Origin: Mactra quadrangularis
Taxonomy: Eukaryota; Mollusca; Bivalvia; Venerida; Mactridae
DNA length: 64,000 nt
Reading direction: 5' to 3'
Assembly (NCBI GenBank): GCA_025267735.1
Contig: CM046303.1
Location: forward strand, 35,973,380 to 36,037,379
Positions 1 to 11,050 of this stretch are shown piece by piece. Position 1 is the first letter of the stretch. Each line of letters begins with the position of its first letter. Under the pieces are notes generated by a model. The model worked only from the letters and a program-made list of their open reading frames with translations. It was not told the DNA's origin and made no database searches. The position numbers and the translations under genes are program-made.

Positions 1-271
1 GTTAATAATTTTGTTTATCATGTATTTAAATTATATTAATGACTGCATTTGGTTAACTGTGTAGGAGCTGCATCTTCTTTCTATTACGAAAACATATCAT
101 AAGACTTAAACCATAATACTTAAGTTATAAATCATAAGACAACATGACCCTAAAAGACTTACGTAAATTGCTTATATTTATACAGGGTTTAACGCCGTGT
201 CAACACAATTTAGGTTATTTTACGAAGGCCAGCGCACCTAACCTAGCTTCCCTGTACCATTGTCTATATAC
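1..271. other. AT-rich non-coding edge, nothing recognised
   Basis: Short open frames occur on both strands but show no motif, codon bias or splice context that I can support. The stretch leads into the fold-back element beginning near 272. Confidence 0.4.
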
Positions 272-494
272 AGCAGCGTGTTCAGTAACGACTGTTAGCG
301 AACGTTATGGATACGGGACAACTCAACCCGTAGACAACTCAACCCATGGATAACTCAACTCAAAGTTGAAACAACTCAAACCGTTAGTGAGAAATTGAGT
401 TTTCTCAGGTTGAGTTGTCTTTGAGTTGAGTTGTCTCGACTCTAACGTTACGGAACGTTTCGGAACGTTCAGGGTAATTGAACATGCTGCAGCA
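272..494. repeat. Fold-back (palindromic) element, copy 1
   Basis: The outer arms are inverted: the left arm starts AGCAGCGTGTTCAGT and the right arm ends TGAACATGCTGC. The interior carries repeated ACAACTCAA-type words on the left and their reverse complement on the right (about 321-350 against 405-435). The arm ends match those of the fold-back at 2353-2655, so the two are probably one non-autonomous family with different middles. No coding capacity is seen. Confidence 0.6.
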
Positions 495-1021
495 CTCACC
501 TACCCTTCCACGAGACCGGAAACTTCACTATATACCTTATTTATGTAGGAAAATTGACATTATTTTCATATTTTAATGGAAGGATATGACAGCCCCAGGT
601 GGTATTCTAATCCGTTCCTCGTTCCGGAAACAATTCGAAATCCCGGTGCGCCAACAACTTCACATTGTTTATGTTAAACAGAAACTTTTACACGTAAACA
701 TCTCGTTTGTCTTTAACATTGGCATTTCTCCTAACAACAACAAAACATAAAATAAAATTGATGCTTAACTAAATTATCCTGGATATATGCCATGTTATTC
801 CATATCCCTTAAGATCAATGTTCATACATAATTAACATACACAGTCTTGCTAAAGTCATCAACAACATTGTTCTTATGATGGTTTTCAACTTTAATGTTG
901 TTTATACGTCACAAACTGTTCCAAAATGAAGACTATTACATCATGATTAGAACTGACATATTCCAAATGTTAACAACAACAATATTGTAATCTTGCAACA
1001 ATCAACATTAAAGCTTTTCGT

Positions 1022-1165
1022 GCACAGATTTCAACTTAAATATCAACTTTTCTATAAAAAAAACACTCAAAATTTTATAGAAATATTTTGAAGCAGTAAA
1101 GAAAGTTTAATGTTCTGATAATGACAATTTTATTGCAAATTGACACACAAATGTTGATGGTGTAC
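1022..1165. repeat. Dispersed repeat, copy A
   Basis: The block shares long identical words with 10906-11050 in the same orientation, including TTTGAAGCAGTAAAGAAAGT and TAATGACAATTTTATTGC. Copy B lies about 25 bp after the LINE tail ending near 10881. The family is unidentified. Confidence 0.6.
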
Positions 1166-1892
1166 TCTCCTGTTCATCGGTCGAATGTTTCTCTCGTTCA
1201 CTTTCTACCCTCTGCTAAAAGTATTTGTGCAAACCGATATTTCTATTTTTTAGACAGAGGCACATAGATGTTTTAATCGCATGACTGCCACGTGGTTTTT
1301 AAAAATAGATGTGTGATCGACTTCTAGAGTAAAAAAATCTAACCCTTTGAATTTCAGAATGTCGATATGCAAAGATGTTGGACAGTTTTATATTAGTAAA
1401 ATAATGAAATAATAACCATAATGAGAGTAAACATTGATATTTTTTAATTTTACACTTGTATCTCTGATATTTTAGTTGTAAACATAAAACATAATTCAAC
1501 TTAAGTACAAAGAGAAGCCACGCTATATAAGACGTCAAACGAGGAACCTTGCATTCGTCACTATAGTATGATCAAAAATGCATTGCGTTGTTTACCCGTC
1601 TATTTATACTTATTTTAGTCAGAAAATCGTTTCAACCAATGAAAAGACGTATAAAGATTTTCGGTCAAATGGTAATTTGGTAAACTTTCATTGGTTGTTC
1701 AAAGTTAATAGCAACGGTCAATATCATAAATCTGCACTCAATAAGTTGCGTTGTGAAGTAAGGGTATAGTATTCACAAAGTTGCGAAGGAAGTGTATAGA
1801 GGATGATGATTTTTATGTATAATAAGTTACCTCGTTAGTAACGGTATACATTGTTTTATTGTGTCATGGGGACTAATGTTACATTTCTCACA

Positions 1893-1955
1893 ATTGTTTG
1901 TTTGTTTGGGTTTTACGGCGCACCAACACAGAAAGGTCATATCGCGCCGAACATT
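1893..1955 (+). repeat. SINE 3'-tail-like fragment
   Basis: A GT-rich run leads into TTTTACGGCGCACCAACACAG and AGGTCATAT, which resembles the conserved tail of SINE families common in molluscs. No tRNA-like head was found upstream, so it would be a truncated copy. The call rests on resemblance only. Confidence 0.35.
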
Positions 1956-2352
1956 TCTCACAAGCTTAAGATCAAGTTGTTTTAAAATATTAAGAAATCA
2001 CTTTCTTGGCTAATTTTACAGACGCAGACATAGACGCGTCAGTTGATTAACGGAACTACTTTTATCGCCTAGAAATAAACTGTGTAATCAAGGTCAAGGT
2101 CACGTGATCGAGGTTAGACGGTTATTTTTCGGCTCTGATAAAATTTGATAAAAAAATTAAACTACTGGAATAAATCACATGGAAATCAATAATATTAACT
2201 GTGAACGTTTATGGATTATAATAGAGTGATTTATGTGTAAAAATTTTAATGTTATGCCGACTAAATGGGTGGAAACAAAAGAAATAAAAAAAGGCGGCAA
2301 ACGGAAACACTGTGACAATAGTGAAAATTAAATAAATGAGGATAGGAAATCG

Positions 2353-2655
2353 GTAGCGTGTTCAGTTACCGCGAACGTTACATAACTAAACATTCGGAAC
2401 TCCTCGGCCATTCGCTGCGAATAATTATATTTAGACGCTATTTTGAAACTGCCGGTGTTGAAGTAAACAAATATATGATCGTGTAGGCATTGAGTGATGT
2501 TTCGTTTTTAGTCCGTAAATTTTGAAACATCACTCATTGCCTTAACGATCGCATATTTGTGTATTAGATTAGATTATTCGCAGCGAATGGCCGAGGAGTT
2601 CCGAATGTATCGTTATGTAACGTTCTGTAACGTTCGCGGTAAGTGAACACGCTAC
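2353..2655. repeat. Fold-back (palindromic) element, copy 2
   Basis: This is an imperfect palindrome of about 300 bp. GTAGCGTGTTCAGT at the left is mirrored by CACGCTAC at the right. CGGAACTCCTCGGCCATTCG (about 2396-2415) is mirrored by CGAATGGCCGAGGAGTTCCG (about 2585-2604). An inner pair, GGCATTGAGTGATGTTTCG and GAAACATCACTCATTGCC, flanks a short loop. Its right end abuts the LINE ORF1-like sequence, and the last 34 bp recur at 3942. Confidence 0.7.
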
Positions 2656-3941
2656 GGGTAGATATACTAGTACACCCGAGGATTTATCTTCCGTGAGTAA
2701 AATTTTAAGAGACACAAACTCTATACTACACAATAATGATGACAATAAAGCTTATTCACTATCATCGTTGTTTGATTTTGATGGCTTAACAGACTCTGTA
2801 CTTGATTCTCAGTCGTCACAGTACTCTGATATTGATCAAACCACAATAATGGCAACCTCCGATCCTAGTAACGATGATATCCTGAATTTTCTCCAAAAAA
2901 TGAATACACGTATAGTAAAGGTTGAATCAAAATTGTCGTCGCTTGTTGCGTTAGAAAAGAAAATTGAAAATATTGACAAAGATTTATCAAAACTGTGGAA
3001 TTTTATGAAGGGCCAAAAATGATAAAGTTGTAACCAGATTAAATAATGTTGAAGAGAAAGTCGATGGTACTGATTTTAATATTGGTATTATGTCTTCCAA
3101 ATTGTCAGATATTGAAAATAAAAATAAAGCTATGAATGACGAGATCGTATATATACAATCTCAATCAATGAGAAACAATTTACTGTTAAGCAATATCGAC
3201 GAGGCCCCAACCGGGGTTACCGAAGATTGTGAAAAGGTTGTTAGAGATTTTTGACGGATAAAATGAAGATAGCTAAAGATGTCGTTTCTCAAATAAATTT
3301 TGAACGTGTCCATCGCATTGGTGAAAAGAGAAACATTAGACCAAGAAATATTGTAGCCAAAATTAGTTTGTTTAAAGAGACGGAACTTGTTAGAAAGTCT
3401 GGATCATCTCTGAAGGGTACAAACTATTATGTTAATGAGCAATTCCCGAAGGAAGTGATCGCTAAACGGAAGGAACTGTTACCTAAAATGAAGGAAGCCA
3501 GGCGCAATGGGCGCAAGGCTTGGTTGCCATACGACACATTATATATAGACGGCAAGGCTCAAAGGGGTACTGTATAGGGTCACGTAGAGGATGGATTGAG
3601 AGTGTGTTCCTGGAATATGAATGGTCTCACAGGCGACAAAATGTGATGACGATTTTGTTAACCAGTTATTAGAATATGATGTAATGTTTTATATGAAACT
3701 TGGACTAACTCTTATAGTAATATTGATCTTTCCGGTTATGTGTCGCACAATTTTTTATCGAAAATTTCAACATAAACGAGTCAAACGTTGTAGTGGTGGT
3801 GTAGCGGTGTATTATAAGGAATCACTAAAATATGGTATAGAGGTGGTGCGAAATCATTACGACACAACTATATGGTTAAAATTAAACAAAACATTTTTTA
3901 ACTTTGATCAAGATGTATATCTCTGTGGATTAAATCTATGG
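2656..3941 (+). pseudogene. Decayed non-LTR retrotransposon ORF1 and endonuclease start
   Basis: The first open piece (2693-3022) has a coiled-coil character (KVESKLSSLVALEKKIENID). After a frame change, 3251-3577 carries an L1-ORF1-like domain with NFERVHRIG, RPRNIVAKI and KRKELLPKMKEAR. Beyond its stop, near 3600, the frame reads VCSWNMNGL, the usual start of an APE-type endonuclease domain, and SGGVAVYYKESL follows after deletions. Several stops and frame changes rule out activity. The order ORF1 then endonuclease on one strand supports a LINE; the clade is not determined. Confidence 0.7.
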
Positions 3942-4083
3942 TCTGTAACGTTCGCGGTAAGTGAACACGCTACGGGTAGATATACTAGTACACCCGAGGA
4001 TTTATCTTCCGTGAGTAAAATTTTAAGAGACACAAACTCTATACTACACAAAAATGATGACAATATAGCTTATTCACTATCCT
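3942..4083 (+). repeat. Duplicated segment of the 2622-2779 fold-back/LINE junction
   Basis: The segment from TCTGTAACGTTCGCGGTAAG onward repeats 2622-2779 almost exactly. It includes the last 34 bp of the fold-back element and the first codons of the ORF1-like reading frame. Similarity ends near 4083. Because the copied piece spans a junction between two repeats, it looks like a segmental duplication or a composite element, not two independent LINE insertions. Confidence 0.7.
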
Positions 4084-4418
4084 CTTAATATACGCTATTG
4101 ACGTGAAGCCAGACAATTTATATAAAAGATATTTAAGTGGAATCAGCTCGCCGCTTTGAGGTAATTAGACCGTTTTAAATATTTAGTTCAGGTACGATTA
4201 GATTGATTAAAGTTGTATTTTGCATGGAGCATGTTGTTTCTAGTCAGAAAATTGGTCATAAGACGTTGATCATAGACGCTTATTATACAGAGAGTAAGGT
4301 AAGCGTTTAGTTCTTCCAGCCAATCAAATCGCTCCATTGTCCCGGAGAGCAGTATATAAAGGACGAGTCGTGTAATAAGGGCCTTTTTTTGTAGAGATGG
4401 TCCTTAAAAGGACCTTAA
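4084..4418. other. Non-coding stretch with a promoter-like block
   Basis: A CCAAT motif (CAGCCAATCAAATCG near 4317) lies about 35 bp upstream of TATATAAAGG (near 4352) on the + strand. A T-run and the palindromic GGTCCTTAAAAGGACC follow near 4399. The spacing looks like a basal promoter, but no + strand gene follows; the SGNH relic downstream lies on the other strand. No other feature is seen. Confidence 0.3.
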
Positions 4419-4945
4419 CTAGATGACTTCAGTAGAGGAAACAGCTCTCACGACCATCTTCTGGAACCCGTTATACCCATTATTCCCCAAATGTACCCCA
4501 TCACCCAAAAATGACACCCTTGAATATATTTTTGGAAACCTGACCAAATCCCTACCGAAGAACCCCTCCAATAACCTATTCACCTCCCTCCTCTGATCTT
4601 CAAACATAGACTAGTAAGACCGGGACACCATTCAAAATTGAAACGTGTAACAATCTCACATATGATGACCCCAAATGCCCAATTATCATAAAAAGTCTTA
4701 ACTATCCCCCTAATATCCTCAAAAATAGCCCTAGGTGATGATGTAGGTGTTATATCATTCCCCCCTAGACTCAAAACAACCAAATCTGGCTTCAACCCAA
4801 CAGCACCAGCCAGCATGTGATATGGGAGTCTCCCAGCCCTCAGACCCCCCTTCCCTCTCCAGTAAACTTCATAAGGTACATTTAAAGCTGTGTCCTCCTC
4901 AGTAAAAGTCTTCCACCTCTTTACATAGCTGTCCCCATAAATCAA
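4419..4945 (-). pseudogene. SGNH/GDSL-type hydrolase domain relic
   Basis: The first part (4945 to 4580) begins IYGDSYVKRW, giving the GDS nucleophile block, and contains VLSLGGNDITP, the G-x-N-D block. The frame changes near 4600. The second part (4607 to 4419) holds SFLGDGVHLGNNGY, the D-x-x-H block with the catalytic Asp and His. The three catalytic blocks in correct order support an SGNH esterase fold. No in-frame ATG lies upstream and two frames are needed, so this is a decayed copy or a badly broken exon. Esterase domains of this class are known in ORF1 of CR1-type LINEs, and the setting is repetitive, so a mobile-element origin is likely. A host gene fragment is not excluded. Confidence 0.7.
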
Positions 4946-5084
4946 GTCGTGACATCATGAGAATCAATCGTAAGAATGATTCAAAATAGGTCAAACCCCC
5001 CTGTTATATAGCAACTTGCTGAGTAAAGTAGGTCACCTCAGGTGTGACAAACAAATAAACCTATATACTATGTATAATCCACCA

Positions 5085-6282
5085 TGTATTAAAGCCACTA
5101 AACGAAGACAAATTCTTTATCATTAATTTAAAAACAAGTAAAACTATCAAAAAGACAATAGAATATAACCGCCTTCGGATTATAATAACTCTCTGTAGCG
5201 GGCTCCCTTTTAGGGGTCAAGTTATTTAAAATATCAATTTCTTATAAAAGTAGGGTACTTTTATAACATGCAAATTAGATTACGGAGATACCCTCTCAGC
5301 CAATCAAGTTGCTTAAAAGGTGTTTGGTAAAACTTACACAAAATTGTAAAGTGATGGATATGTCATATCGTTTTTCCTGTGGTTTACTCGAGAAATCAGT
5401 GCGTGCAAATTTTGAGTACGCAAACATTTAAACTGATGCTAAAAAGAAACGCCTCATTTCAACTAGGTACACAATCTTTGTGATTCAGAATAATATAAAG
5501 AAACATTAATGTTTTCACCCTGAAAGAAGTCCTTGGTGACATGCTCAACGTAAGGTATGTCGTTACTATGCTGATAGATACAGTCATGACATTGCCAGAA
5601 TATAGAGACACTCACCGAGCATAAAAGCTTGTCTATGTGTATATCCACGAGATTACCTTTGCAAACAACGAGTTGTGACTCGTTTTGAAACATTGATTAA
5701 TCTGAGGGCGTTACATTAGCCGAAACACGAATCCTCACTGAACTCTACACTATCCCAACACCATGATCGCGAAGATACGAGGGGAGAGATAGACGTTGGT
5801 GACGGTGGCATAACTTTAGAACCGTTTACACCAAACAAGATTTCACACTTATTTGGCATGAACGGTCACCCTTTCACCACACATGACGTTAATTGGTTCG
5901 TTTCTTTTTCCCGTCAGTATATTTTTATGTATAAAACTATTTACATAATTTCGTGAGTTTTAATTGGCTTTTGCACGAAATTCACCATACAAAAGTGTAT
6001 TTATCAAAGAAGAAAATTTGTTTTTTTCCGATTTGAAGTTGTGGTTATTTTTAGCCACGACGGGATGTTCCGATCTCGTTCGTTGAGTTCCGTGATTTTC
6101 CGTTGAGTCATTACTTTGGGTTTTATCGCTAATTTTAAAATAGTATTAGTATAAATTCTGGAGAAAATACTTGAGTTTTTTGTACCTTGGGTGCGTTTTA
6201 TATATTCATTTAATGTTTGCATGAGTTTTAAGCAAAAACGTGATACTTGACAATTATCAGCGTTCTATTTAGTATAGGGGCT
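5085..6282 (-). repeat. 1.2-kb interspersed repeat, copy 1 (inverted partner at 58.05-59.36 kb)
   Basis: Reading the minus strand from 6282 to 5085 reproduces the plus strand from about 58050 to 59362 over almost the whole length. Shared words include CGCTGATAATTGTCAAGTAT, GCAAACATTAAATGAATATA, CGGAACTCAACGAAC and ATCCCGTCGTGGCTAAAAAT. An open frame of 72 codons (6222 to 6004) is not intact in the partner copy, so it is unlikely to be a conserved protein. The minus strand carries a CCAAT/octamer/TATA block, listed separately. The SGNH relic lies just downstream on the same strand and may belong to the same element. Confidence 0.75.
5258..5304 (-). promoter_or_regulatory. CCAAT, octamer and TATA block in the 1.2-kb repeat, copy 1
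   Basis: On the minus strand the order is ATTGG (5304-5300), the octamer ATTTGCAT (5275-5268), then TATAAAAG (5265-5258). This order and tight spacing resemble histone H2A/H2B and snRNA-type promoters. The same three motifs are kept at 59143-59189 in the inverted partner copy. Transcription would run toward lower coordinates, that is toward the SGNH relic. Function is inferred from motifs only. Confidence 0.5.
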
Positions 6283-6402
6283 TTAACTAAAGCTATGTAT
6301 GTATATATATATATAATACCTGGAATAATCATGCAAATAAACAATATAATGTTCAACATTACCATGTATTATTAACATGTAAAATGTAGTCAGATATTAT
6401 TA

Positions 6403-6541
6403 GTTACACAGTCAGTTACTGACCGGATACGGTGTGATACCGGGTCAGTAAATTAATATTGGGTGAGAGCGTAGCTCGAGCCCAATATTTATTCACTGAC
6501 CCGGTATCACACCGTATCCGGTCAGTAACTGACTGTGTAAC
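6403..6541. repeat. Near-perfect hairpin element (about 60-bp arms)
   Basis: The left arm starts GTTACACAGTCAGTTACTGA and the right arm ends TCAGTAACTGACTGTGTAAC. The arms extend through CCGGATACGGTGTGATACCG and its complement, with about 18 bp of loop. Only two or three mismatches are visible near the loop. It has no coding capacity and looks like a fold-back MITE. Confidence 0.8.
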
Positions 6542-6544
6542 GAA

Positions 6545-8199
6545 TTTATCTTACCGAGTACCCCCATCTGAGCGCTATCATTTATAAATTTTGTTACTGA
6601 CTGGATATTAGAATCTACTGACCTAATATGGGATAATACATGGTCAGCATGTGACCGCTCTCGGCCAATGAAAAACGAGTATTCTGTACGAGGTAAGATA
6701 AAATATTGTATTGTTCAAATATTCATAACTCATTTTATCTAAGTTTTGTTATTCACCATTTAAAACACATATATATCATGTATATATATGTAATTATGTA
6801 TATCCATATGCTGTTACAACAATGTATCTATGTAGTAAACAATCATGTCTATTTAAGTAAATAAAGTGACTTGTAGTGTAGTGCTGTAGGATTCGCTTCG
6901 GGACAGGGGCGGGCAGCTTCTCTTGGTTTCTGCAAACTCAAACTTATATTTGGCAAAACGCAAAAAATAAAAACAATTTTTTTCTCATATAAACATTTAA
7001 AAGCTACTTATACTTAAAGACTACAGAATAAAGTAGTCAATAGAAACCAGGAGGGGGAGGGCCTCCTTTTCTTGCTGTCTGCTATAAAACCTTGTAACCG
7101 AGGTCGTGGGGCTGACTTTCTTTGTTTCTTCCTGGTGGCGCTGCTTTGACAGGCATGATTGCAACAAACACAAAGCCCAGTTTGGCTATTGGGCCACAAT
7201 CACAAAATTTGCATGTCAACACTACCCCGGTATAAGTAATGTAGGTCACTAGGTCAATATCTAAAAATACTCAAAAATAGGTCATGACCCAATTCAAACA
7301 CACATAAATCACACCCAGAATTGCAAATCACCAGCATACACAACTCAAAAACACAATACACCTACCAGCAATCAAACATACTCAGGCAAATTACCTCATC
7401 AAACAAATGCCTAGAGTAAAACAACTCTTTATACAAGGAAAATCCCCACGCTTTAGGTGCTGAATTAGCAAAATAAGGGGAGGACCTAACTTTGGATGAC
7501 CAAATTACCACATCTTTGGCGAGCTAAGTATCAAACCCAATATGAATTATATTGGGTCTTCTTTGACAAATTTGACCTAATTTCGACAACAAAAATCATA
7601 TTTAAGGGGTGACGGGTCACACCCCGGGGTCTGCACATAATGCATCTGTTTAGAGCGGACGGACCCTTAAATAAACACCAAACATCACCATCAATAATCG
7701 CAGTCTGGGTTCACTCGTCGTTGAGTTAACATCGCTCTTAATTAACTGGGACTTTGTCAGTATACCTGGCGCTACAAATCTATCCACTCGCGTTCTTGTT
7801 CAAGCATTGCGCTTGCCCAAGAGAGTGATAGATTAGTTAGCCCCTAATACCGGGTCGCAGTGTAAAAGAGGTCGTTGTTGCAACTCTGGTTTGTCCGTAA
7901 GTTAGAACTAAATTGTTGTTGTTGGAGTTGGAACTCCTATAAGTTGTGACTTGTTAAAAAGTTGGAGCTTGATCCATTAAATATTGTCTGTGGATAGCGT
8001 ATATGTATATATGTAATTAACTGTGATTATTTCTTGTTCTATCCTATCAATTTGTATCATTTATTTGTCCATTCATTTGTCTAAGCAAGACGAGGAAAAT
8101 TCTTATACAATATTGTCTTTATGACTGACCCTACAAGAGGGTGAGTTACAACTTAATTCATTCATTAACCTACCTGATTAGATACACGCTCGGTACACG
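6545..8199. other. Intergenic sequence, no gene recognised
   Basis: AT-rich sequence with TATA-type microsatellite near 6764-6790. The short open frames have no recognisable motif. Nothing further is supported. Confidence 0.4.
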
Positions 8200-8549
8200 T
8201 TACACAAGTATGATCCAAGACGCGGCTAATTCCTTGTTTTCTAAAGAAATCCATGTTAAAAAACAGTCTTCATTTACTGACAAGAGTCGATTTAAAAATA
8301 TTAGGACTGGTTTGATTTAGAATGTAGATTGACCAAGCAGAAATATAATGATGCTTTAAATATTTTTTACAATAATAAATCTTCGGTAAACAGGGAACAA
8401 TTATGTATGTACAAAAAAATCTTATAAACGTATTGTAAAATTGAAAAAACGCAAACATACCCAAATGAAAGTTAAGCAAATTGAACGTTTGCGATCTTCA
8501 AAACCAAAAGATTTTTGGAAGTATTTTAAGTGTAATAATAATGTAAATC

Positions 8550-10645
8550 ATGACATACCAATTGAATCTTTTTAAATACTTTTCTGAACTTGGGAATGAA
8601 ATTTTTCAAACAGTTAATGTTGAGGAGGAGGATTTTTCTTCGAATCATGATTTTAATTATCTAGATCTACCTGATGATATTTTTAATAGGTCAATTACTG
8701 TTGATGAGATTAAACAGGCAATTAAATCTCTTAAATCATGTAAATCACACGTTCTTTTACTTAATGAGTACTTCATTGAATGTAATGATATTTTATCAAG
8801 TCATATTTGCGATATTTTCAATAGTATACTTGACAGTGGTTATTTCCCTGAATCCTGGACGACAGGAGTTATCGTTCCTATTAATAAAAGTCAGATAAAA
8901 GCGATGTAAATAATTATCGTGGTATAAGTTTGGTAAGTTCTCTTTCTAAAATATTTAGTTCAATTTTAAATAAACGAATTATTTCATTTTGCGAAGAAAA
9001 CTCGATTTCATCTGATGCCCAATTCGGTTTCAGGCAAGGTAAATCTACTGTTGACGCAATGTTTGTTTTATTGACTGTTATTCAAAACTATATTAATATT
9101 AATAAACGTTTATACTGTGTATTTGTTGATTTTAAAAAAGCATTTGATTGTGTTTATCAAAATGCTCTATGGCTAAAAATGTAGAAATGTGGCATTAGGG
9201 GTAAACTATTACGTATCATTAAAGACATGTATAATAAAGTTAAATTATGTGTGAAACTTTGTAATGGTTATTCCGACTTTTTCGAATATGCTGTCGGCTT
9301 ACGACAGGGAGAGGTTCTTTCTCCAATTTTGTTTTCATTATTTATTGATGACCTTGAACTGTTCTTACAACAAGAGTTTAAAAGTGACTTATCCATTAAC
9401 GATATAATATTGATTATTTTGTTATTTGCGGATGACATGGTTATTATGGATGAATCGCCATGTGAAGTTAATAGAAGTTTATCTCTTTTAAATGAGTATC
9501 GTAAACATTGGGGGTTGGATGTTAACATTAATACAACTAAAGTTGTTGTTTTTAGGAGAAGAGGTGGGCTGAAACAAAATGAAGTTTTCCTTTTTGATAA
9601 TAAAATACTAGAAGTGGTAAATGATTTTAACTATTTGGGTAGATTTTTCTATTACACTGGAAATTTTATATTAAATCAACAATTTTTGATTGGTAAAGCT
9701 ACTAAGGCTTTGAACTTTTTGCATATAAACTGTAAAAGATACATGTTAAAGCCCAAGTTATAATGTCAGCTTTTTGACTCATTTGTTGGTTCAGTTTTAA
9801 ACTATTCGGCAGAAATTTGGGGAAATAATTAGTCTATAGAAATTGAACGTATAAATCTTAAATTTTGTAAGAAAATACTTAATGTAAGGTTAAACTCATG
9901 TATTATGGCTATATATGGTGAACTTGCACGTTATCCTTTATATGTATCTAGATTTGTTAAAATAGTTAAATAATAGTTCAAGTTACTGCAAACTGATAAT
10001 ATTATTATGTATGAAGTCTATAAAATTACCTATAATGATTATTTACGAGGTAAAAATAACTGGGTGTCAAATATTAAAAAATTACTTTGTAATAATGGTT
10101 TTAATGATGTTTGGCATTTCCCTCATTCTGTTGATGTGAAATTATTTTTACCATTGTTTAAACAACGTATTATTGATTGTTATTTTACAAGATTGGCACT
10201 CCTTTAAAAATAATAGTCCAGTGTTAAATATTTACAATCAGTTAAAAGACAGTTTTTGCTATGAAAATTTTTAGATATTATACCAAGTGATTTAAGAATG
10301 TTTTTAACAAAAAATAGAATTTCATCTCATTCGTTACAAATACATGCTGGCAGATACTCAGCTAACAGAAGTGACAGATTAGAAAGAATCTGTAAATTTT
10401 GTAGTTTAAATGATGTAGAAGATGAGTACCATTTTATTCTAGTTTGTCCGTGTTTTCTAGACATTAGAAAACATTATATTGATATATTTTATTATACTCA
10501 ACCCAACATGAATAAATTTATACAATTGTTTAAATCTGAAGATAAAAATGTCCTAATCAATTTGAGTTTATACGTTAAGAATGCTTATAATTACGTAAAT
10601 ACTTTTAATATGAACATTGATGACCTACTTGTATCGTTTAACTAG
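8550..10645 (+). pseudogene. LINE reverse transcriptase with C-terminal Cys/His motif, broken
   Basis: The reading continues over at least four open pieces. 8550-8909 contains IKQAIKSLKSCKSH and GYFPESWTTGVIVPI (fingers). 8930-9184 contains LVSSLSKIFSSILNKR, DAQFGFRQGKSTVDAM and FVDFKKAFD, the first catalytic Asp. 9227-9763 contains GLRQGEVLSPILFSLFIDDL and LLFADDMVIMD, the catalytic Asp pair. 10007-10207 and 10298-10645 give the C-terminal region, with CKFC then HFILVCPCF, a zinc-finger-like pattern common at LINE C-termini. Stops separate the pieces (for example after 9184 and 9763), so no full polyprotein can be made. Confidence 0.85.
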
Positions 10646-10848
10646 TAGAACAATTTATATACATGTTTTATAATCCAACTATACTTACCTTTCATAATTA
10701 CTTGTTTCTTGATTTATCCTCTTATCTTATTCATAATAAACTTATATACTTGTATATTGTCTAACCTTGACTATTTGACAAATGTAACGTGTACTGTTTA
10801 AATTGTATATTGATGATGTACTATGTACAAATCATAAATAAAATATAT

Positions 10849-10881
10849 GTTCTGTTCTGTTCTGTTCTGTTCTGTTCTGTT
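10849..10881 (+). repeat. TTCTG pentamer microsatellite (LINE 3' tail)
   Basis: About six tandem TTCTG units follow an AATAAA-like AT-rich stretch at the 3' end of the LINE. Simple-repeat tails of this type mark the reverse-transcription start in several LINE clades. Confidence 0.8.
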
Positions 10882-10905
10882 TGGTAGGCAATTTTAATGG
10901 TACTC

Positions 10906-11050
10906 ACTCGCAGATTTCAACTTAAACATCAACTTTTTCTAAAACTATCAAAATTGTATGGAAATATTTTGAAGCAGTAAAGAAAGTTTAATGTTCTGAT
11001 AATGACAATTTTATTGCAAATTGACATATAACTACAAATAATGGTGTTTC
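10906..11050. repeat. Dispersed repeat, copy B
   Basis: Same orientation and content as 1022-1165, with small indels. The family is unknown. Confidence 0.6.

Larger units (their letters stand above)
495..2352. other. Intergenic AT-rich sequence with repeat debris
   Basis: No gene is recognised here. Two pieces can be identified: a roughly 145-bp block at 1022-1165 with a diverged copy at 10906-11050, and a mollusc-SINE-like tail near 1893-1955. The rest is A/T-rich sequence with only short, unsupported open frames. Confidence 0.45.
8205..10881 (+). mobile_element. 5'-truncated non-LTR retrotransposon (LINE)
   Basis: Coding remnants run from a pre-RT linker near 8211, through reverse transcriptase, to a C-terminal zinc-finger-like region ending at 10645. 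An AT-rich 3' UTR and a TTCTG pentamer tail (about 10849-10881) follow. The tail microsatellite, the single strand and the 5' truncation fit target-primed LINE insertion. No endonuclease domain was found upstream. Multiple frame breaks make this copy inactive. Motifs suggest the jockey/CR1/I-type group, without a finer call. I did not find a convincing target-site duplication. Confidence 0.8.

Noticed and set aside
6004..6222. 72-codon protein gene on the minus strand
   Set aside because: The frame is not preserved in the partner copy at about 58125-58320, which has stops and indels, so it is not under visible coding constraint.
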